A stretch of 64,000 nucleotides of DNA, from contig JABAKD010000009.1 of the NCBI GenBank assembly GCA_012845835.1, positions 15,359,462-15,423,461 of the forward strand. The letters are read 5' to 3'. Numbering within the stretch: the stretch's first letter is position 1; each line of letters starts with the position of its first letter. The notes below the pieces were generated by a model. The model did not search any database, had not been told where the DNA came from, and worked only from the letters and a program-made list of their open reading frames with translations. Of this stretch, positions 58,683 to 64,000 are shown piece after piece. The DNA is from Undaria pinnatifida (Eukaryota > Sar > Phaeophyceae > Laminariales > Alariaceae). The position numbers and the translations under genes are program-made.

Positions 58683-59050
58683 TTAGTGGGGTATTAGTCT
58701 GTTTGACCACTTGCAAAAGGTTAATCAATAGCTTACCCAAACTAAGCCTTATAACACCCTCCCCCCCACTGAAACGGCGGGATAGCAGGTCGGCCGTGGA
58801 TATACGGGCGGACCTGTCAATATCCAAGCGGTTTCATTTCCTGGGGATACCGGGGAGAGTATTTTTCAAGTTCGACATGGGAAAAGTATGAAAAAGTTTA
58901 TTATTGTGGATGGTGAGATTTGAACCCACGACCCAAGAACAACATGGTCTGTCGACAACGCCATTTGTTGAGGTATTAGTGGGGTATTAGTCCGTTTGAC
59001 CACGTGCAAAAGGTTAACCAATAGCTTACCCAAACTGAGCCTTACAACAT
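58683..59050 (-). repeat. Composite tRNA-derived SINE (head-body-head), second locus
   Basis: Heads at 58,686-58,757 and 58,981-59,050 (ggggtattagtc(c/t)gtttgacc ... accaatagcttacccaaact) flank a body with gaaacggcgggatagcaggtcgg and gtttattattgtggatgg, in the same order as at 15,876-16,278. The identical composite at two loci shows it moved as one unit. Confidence 0.75.
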
Positions 59051-59267
59051 TGGCCAGATACACCCATCGCAGCCTCCTGCAGCAGCCTCCTGCGATTTCC
59101 TGCGTATCTCGCCCACATTTCTACCGCCCCTCTCCCCCTACTATGATACCAGCCGGGTTCCTAACTATTACCACCTACAGGCGTCTCGGATTACCAAACC
59201 TCCGACTGAATTGTACCATACCATTCGACTCCTCTAAATTCCGAGGTCATCGTGTACCTGGTACCAG

Positions 59268-59280
59268 GTACTACTACTAT

Positions 59281-59352
<72 letters not shown>

Positions 59353-59375
59353 CACTACTACCACTACTACCACTG

Positions 59376-59442
<67 letters not shown>

Positions 59443-59452
59443 ATTTAATACT
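59268..59452 (+). repeat. (TAC)n microsatellite, about 60 triplets
   Basis: A nearly pure tac/act run with interspersed tgc near 59,380-59,405. It produces poly-Tyr, poly-Thr and poly-Val frames that are artefacts. Confidence 0.95.
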
Positions 59453-59459
59453 ACTACTA

Positions 59460-60319
59460 ATACTGCTGCTGTAGTGATAATTTCCTACCCCAGACTTCTC
59501 TTTCCGCCGGCTGTTTCTGCTTCCCGTCGATTGCCACTGCTATTTTAATAGCTCACGGGACACCCTTATCGAATCCTCTACCGGTACGTTCTTACGCGTA
59601 TACGCCTTGTACGTCGTCGGACCTCCACCTCCATTTTCTCTCTGAATCACTCGGTTCGACACGCTCCACCTCCATTTTCTCTCTGAACCACTCGGTCCGA
59701 CACGTCTCCTCCGGCCGCGAGCAGCGTGGTCGATCCCCCCAAGACGCAACGAATGCAGGTCGAACTCATCGTGATTTCGACCGGACTTCGCCACTAACTC
59801 CTTGATTGATCGAAGAGCACGACCGTACCTCACCACTCTTACGGACTTGCGACTACGATACGAATAGACGGGGGCGTGGTCGGGAAGGCTATTGACAGAG
59901 AAGCATGGCAGGCGATATCGACCACTGCGTCTGCATCTGCAGAGGAGACCGTTACTTCGTCTATCATACCCGCAAATCTATCCTTTCACCAAAATATCTT
60001 CGTTCCAGGTCAAGGCACCAAGACTCCGGGGCTTACTTTTGACGATAGCTCGGCCTCGATTGATGCGTGAGCTGTTCAGCCTCAGTCCCTCCCCCGCTCA
60101 TGGCGCTGATTGCCTGTGGCACTGCTGTGATTGAGTTGGGTGCGATTGAATGAGCAGTGAACGGCAGGTACGGAACCGGATACCCCCCTTGCCCCTACGA
60201 ACATCCGCCACTTTGAATATAACACCAAAATCCTCCCCGGGGCCACTGCAACCAAACGGCAATATTTTGTAGTGGAAACCCCATTTTCACAGCGCACGCA
60301 TGATCAACGCAGCAATATC
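59460..60319. other. Upstream region of the PPR gene
   Basis: The sequence ccatttctctctgaa(t/c)cactcggt(t/c)cgacac is duplicated at about 59,633-59,662 and 59,671-59,702 (a direct repeat of about 38 bp). No earlier exon was identified. Confidence 0.4.
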
Positions 60320-63300
60320 ATGACGCCGCCGTCATTTGCCTACTCTCAGGCCCGAGGGGAGCCGGCCTTTCGAGAAGCAGGCAGGCGGCGACGTCTTTCG
60401 TGGTGCACAAGAGGAGGGGGGCTCAGCATGACCCGAGTGCTCGGTGCGATGGCGACGAGCGGCGTGGACAGGAGCCTCGCTATACCCCTTCCATCGTCAG
60501 CCCAAACAGCAACAGCGGCATCATCGGCAGCAAGTCCGAGTGCAGTCGGGTTCGTCATCCGGGTGCCGCGTGTTCGATCGCTGCGACCAAGGGCTGCAAG
60601 AGAGATGGTGACAGCCCTTGATGATAGAAGCAGACGCCCGATGGTTTCGTCGCGGGGGCTTGGCCAAGCCTTGCCTCGAAGAAACACCTCATCAAGAGGT
60701 GAATGCTATTCTGATACAAGCCGCGGGATCATGTTGAAATGCAGCCGTACCTGCAGTAGCAGCAGCAGCGTCAGTAGCGCAGGCCGTACCAGAAACAGCA
60801 AAAATAGCAGCATCATCAGCATTAGGAGCAGCAGCAGCGATGGAAATAGTGCCAGGTATGATCCCGTCGGCGGCCGCAAGCGGGCGCTGTCGAGGCGGAC
60901 TCTTGCGTCGTCATCGTCAGCGGCGGGGGCCCTCTTGGCGTCCTCTCCCAACGCCGAAGAGCCAGAACTTTCCGTGCTTTCGCCGGCAGGGACGCCGATA
61001 AACAATGGCAGACGAAGGAAGCCGCCGCCGCAGCACAACCACCCCCATCACCGGCCGCAGCACCAGCAGCAGCAACACCAGCAGCACCAGCTAGAGCCCA
61101 ACAACAACGACAACAACAACAACTGCAAAAACAGCAACAACGGCGACAACAACATCCACGACAGCCTCAACAACAACGGCCTGGGCCAGCAAGCATGGCT
61201 CGACGACACAGCAACAGCGACAGCAGCAGGACCAGCTTCGACAGCAGTAGAAACAGCGGCAGAGGCGGCGGCAGTCGCAAGCGAGGGTGGCAGGTTTTTG
61301 GAGCCCCCTTCACCTCCCTCCCTTTGGGATGAGAGCGCCCTCGAGTGGAGAGACGCGCCCAGGGCCCAGTCGGACGCGCTGTACGAGCTCAACATGCAGC
61401 TCGCCGCCTACGCGAAGGACGCACAGTGGGAGATGGCGATCCTGCTCTTGAGGCAATCTCTCGCGAGTTTCAACCACAGCAATAGCAGCAGCAGCAGCGG
61501 CAACGATAATAGCAGCAGCGGCAGCAACGATAGCAATCACAGCAGCAACAGCGGCAGCAGCAGCAGAAGACGATACCAAACGACTCCCTATCTTGATGAC
61601 GAGGGGGGTGAAGACGCTTACGGCACGGGTGGACGTTACCAGGAATACGAGGAGGAGGAGGAGGAGGACGACCAGCAGCAGGAGCAAGAGGAGCATCGGT
61701 TCAATGATTACGATATCGCAGACCTTGGTCTGAACGAACGGGCGGAAGTTTCGGCTTCAGCTGCTGCTAGTAATACTGCTGGCACTGCTACTGCTGCTAG
61801 TGCTAGTGCTGCTGGTGGTGCTGAATTTTTTGCTGGTGATGGTGTTGCTAGTGGTGCTGCTGCTGATGATTTTGCTGTCGCCCCTGCCGTGGAGCCGAAC
61901 GTGGTGTCTTACAACAACGTGATCACCGCCTGTGCTAACGCGAAGAAGCAGAAGCGAGCGGAGGGCATATTCCGGGAGATGACCAAGGAACGCGGATTGC
62001 GGCCAAACGTCTTCACGTACGGTGCCCTCATCAGCGCTTGTGCTAAGAGGGGCAACTGGGAGGACTCCGTCAATTACCTTGAGGTGGGGGAAGAGCGGGG
62101 AGGGAGGGAGGGGAGGGAGGGAGGGGAGGGAGGGAGGGGAGGGAGGGAGGGGAGGGAGGGAGGGAGGGGAGGGAGGGAGGGGAGGGAGGGAGGGGAGGGA
62201 GGGGCGGGCAGGAGGAAGGGGGGGTGGACGGGAGAGGCGCTGTATGACCCTTTAAAAACTGCACCCAAGTTCTGAGGATAGAGTAGTTATAATTTGGGTC
62301 GGGTGTTTTTGCAGTAATTAAAGTGCTACCCTCAGGTTTACCCTTACACTGGCCTCAACCTTCATCCTTGCGGGACCTGAGAGGGATAATGTGGAGACGA
62401 AAAACAACCATTACAGCACTGACAACTGCTTGGGTGCTTGCTTACACTGGCGGAAGATGAGCGTGGGACTCTAACTAGGTACACTAGCACAAAGAGATGT
62501 ACAAAGCGGTCGCAGCATGATGATGCGTGTACTGCTATGCCCTGACGCTTTTAATAGGCGGTTGACGAGGGTGCAGTCTGGTTGCCTCGTTTAGGCTCCT
62601 TGTTTCGTCTCGTAATTTTGTAATTTTAATCTCTATCTCCACGTCGCCGTTGCGTAGCCCCAACCCAACCCTTTTGTTTTTGTTGTTTCCGCTTTTTTGC
62701 CGTTGGGGGTGATGGTGCGTGTGGATGCGTGGTACGGGTTTCCTTCCGACTACATGCACACGCCCGCAGCACATGCGCCAAGCGGGACTGGCACCGAACG
62801 CTGTGATCTACTCTACCGTCATCAGTGCATGCGAGAGGAGCGACCAGTGGCAGAAAGCGGTGAAGCTGCTTCGTACGATGCGAAAGGACGGTATCCTCCC
62901 CGTCACCGTGACGTACAATACCGTTATCAGCGCCTGCGGGAAGAGCGGACAGTGGTGAGAAGAGGTTTTACCCAGGAAGAGGTGGTAGGGGAGTGGGGTG
63001 GGGGTTGAAGGGGGAGAGTGGGAGAGAAAAGCGGGGAGGGGGCGAGAGGGGAGCGGGGGGTAGAGGGCGGAGAGGGAAGGTCAAGGTGGAGGGAAAGGGC
63101 GTCTGGGAGTGGAGAGGAGGGAGAAGGGGAATAAGGCCACGGTACTGCATGCCCGACGCGCGCGATATTCTGCTGCCTTTTGTTTTGTTTTGTTTTGTTT
63201 TGCGCAGACGATTTTTGTTCGGACCCTTTTGTCCGGACGTTTTATGGTCTGGACACTTTTATTCGACCGCTTGCTAGAGGGGGGGTGTAAAGTTTTACAC

Positions 63301-64000
63301 GAGAAGTGCTTGAGAGAGCTTGGGGGGGCGGGGGGAGGCCGGGAGGGCGGGGGCGGGCGGAGGGGGAGAGAGAAGATAGGACTTGTGTTTGCGCTCGATG
63401 TTTTTTTCGTTTTTTTCACGTACTAGTCACGCAGGGTTGTGATTTGTGCAGCGATACCATAGTACTGCTGCTTTTCAGTCCACCCCCCAACTGATCGCAA
63501 TACGGAGGGAAATATTGTATAGAGCTCGGATTACTTGGAATGTTGTCGAGATTAATGTTTTTGTTTTTATATCGATACTCTTAATACCTTACACTGTTTG
63601 ACTGACTTGTCACGTTTTTGTTTTGGCTGTTATGCTATCGTACTGTCGTGCTGTGTTGCTGTGCTGTCATTCTATGATACCCGACTCCTCGTCGACTGGC
63701 TTGGCTTGGCTTGGCTTGGCTTGGCTTGGCTTGGCTTGGCTTGGCTTGGCTTGGCTTGGCTTGGCTTGGCTTGGCTTGGCTTGGCTTGGCTTGGCTTGGC
63801 TTGGCTTGGCTTGGCTTGGCTTGGCTTGGCTTGGCTTGGCTTCGCTTGACTTGTCCCGGCGCGGCTCGACTTGGCTTGGCTTGGCTTGGCTTGGCTTGGC
63901 TTGGCTTCTGACCCTAAAATATGAAAGGTCTCTGGCTGTGAGCTTGTTGGACGAGATGTCCGACCTAGGCGCGCCTCCCGGACCGGTGACGTTCGCGAGC
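60320..64000 (+). CDS. Pentatricopeptide-repeat (PPR) protein, 5' part, runs off the window
   Basis: Exons: 60,320 (first in-frame ATG)-62,083; 62,770-62,954; 63,928 to beyond 64,000. The donors are gtgggg and gtgaga, the acceptors cgcag and gaaag, and phases agree. The first 500 or so residues are low complexity: Ser, Asn/Asn-Asn, Gln, Ala and Glu runs with an Arg-rich N-terminus that could be an organelle transit peptide. Then PPRs follow at 35-residue spacing: NVVSYNNVITACANAKKQKR, NVFTYGALISACAKRGNWED, NAVIYSTVISACERSDQWQK, VTVTYNTVISACGKSGQW, then SLAVSLLDEMSDLGAPPGPV. A degenerate unit (ELNMQLAAYAKDAQWEMAIL) precedes them. The tripled SACxxxxxW signature is common in stramenopile PPR proteins. 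The likely role is organellar RNA binding. The C-terminus is not in the window. Confidence 0.88.
62090..62216 (+). repeat. (GGGA)n-type purine microsatellite at the start of PPR intron 1
   Basis: gggagggaggggagggagg repeats begin a few bases after the donor at 62,084 and produce Gly/Arg/Glu frames read through from the exon, which are not coding. Confidence 0.9.
63698..63906 (+). repeat. (TTGGC)n pentanucleotide array in PPR intron 2
   Basis: About 28 nearly perfect copies of ttggc to 63,840, a degenerate patch (ttcgcttgacttgtcccggc) and seven further copies. The array ends about 20 bases before the acceptor of the next exon (63,927). It encodes an Ala-Trp-Leu-Gly run in all three frames, which is not a protein. 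Confidence 0.95.

Noticed and set aside
59191-59548. Poly-Tyr, poly-Thr and poly-Val frames
   Set aside because: They are translations of the (TAC)n microsatellite.
60346-61696. Minus-strand Leu/Ala-rich frames opposite the PPR gene
   Set aside because: They are shadows of Ser/Gln/Asn triplet repeats on the coding strand.
63598-63911. Ala-Trp-Leu-Gly repeat ORF
   Set aside because: This is the (TTGGC)n array, open in all frames and located inside a PPR intron.

Overview
The window is nuclear DNA of an intron-rich eukaryote. Its genes are split into short exons by GT-AG introns of roughly 300 to 1,900 bp. About half of the window is repeats: tRNA-derived SINEs, a hAT transposon, Ty1/copia debris, long inverted (fold-back) repeats and microsatellites. 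The gene set is a GT41 TPR glycosyltransferase, a flagellar/IFT dynein light chain, a PPR protein, an RCC1 propeller and a large coiled-coil protein. With introns averaging near 800 bp, this suits a brown alga (Ectocarpus-like stramenopile). The assignment is inference from style and content, not a database match.

Layout. 1-12.7 kb is gene-poor: fold-back repeats, decayed copia gag (minus) and copia RNase H (plus) fragments, tRNA-derived SINEs and tandem repeats rich in TATCACACC. 12,689-13,859 is a hAT element with 16-bp terminal inverted repeats and an 8-bp target duplication. 14-16.4 kb holds repeats, including one SINE inserted into another. About 17.1-23.7 kb is a GT41 (OGT/SPINDLY-type) gene on plus. 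24.1-26.6 kb is a cluster of long inverted repeats. 27.1-28.3 kb has small tightly spaced unidentified ORFs. 28,235-37,272 is an RCC1 gene on minus; nine exons rebuild exactly seven blades. 37.4-39.9 kb is repeats. 39,917-50,469 is a 13-exon plus-strand gene for an unrecognised coiled-coil protein of about 1,295 aa. 51,492-52,224 is the 3' part of a DYNLT2B/TCTEX1D2 gene on minus, convergent with it. 53-60 kb is again repeats, including a second fold-back family and a second copy of the composite SINE. From about 60.3 kb to the right edge is the 5' part of a PPR gene on plus, with a (TTGGC)n array in its last visible intron.

The genes are independent eukaryotic units, not an operon. Exon joins were chosen where the GT/AG sites, the reading phase and the protein family (or coiled-coil continuity) agree. 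The seven-blade closure of the RCC1 protein and the phase continuity of the 13-exon gene support the joins. The least certain parts are the 5' ends of the GT41, RCC1 and DYNLT2B genes. The best candidates for something undescribed are the coiled-coil gene and the two families of long fold-back repeats.
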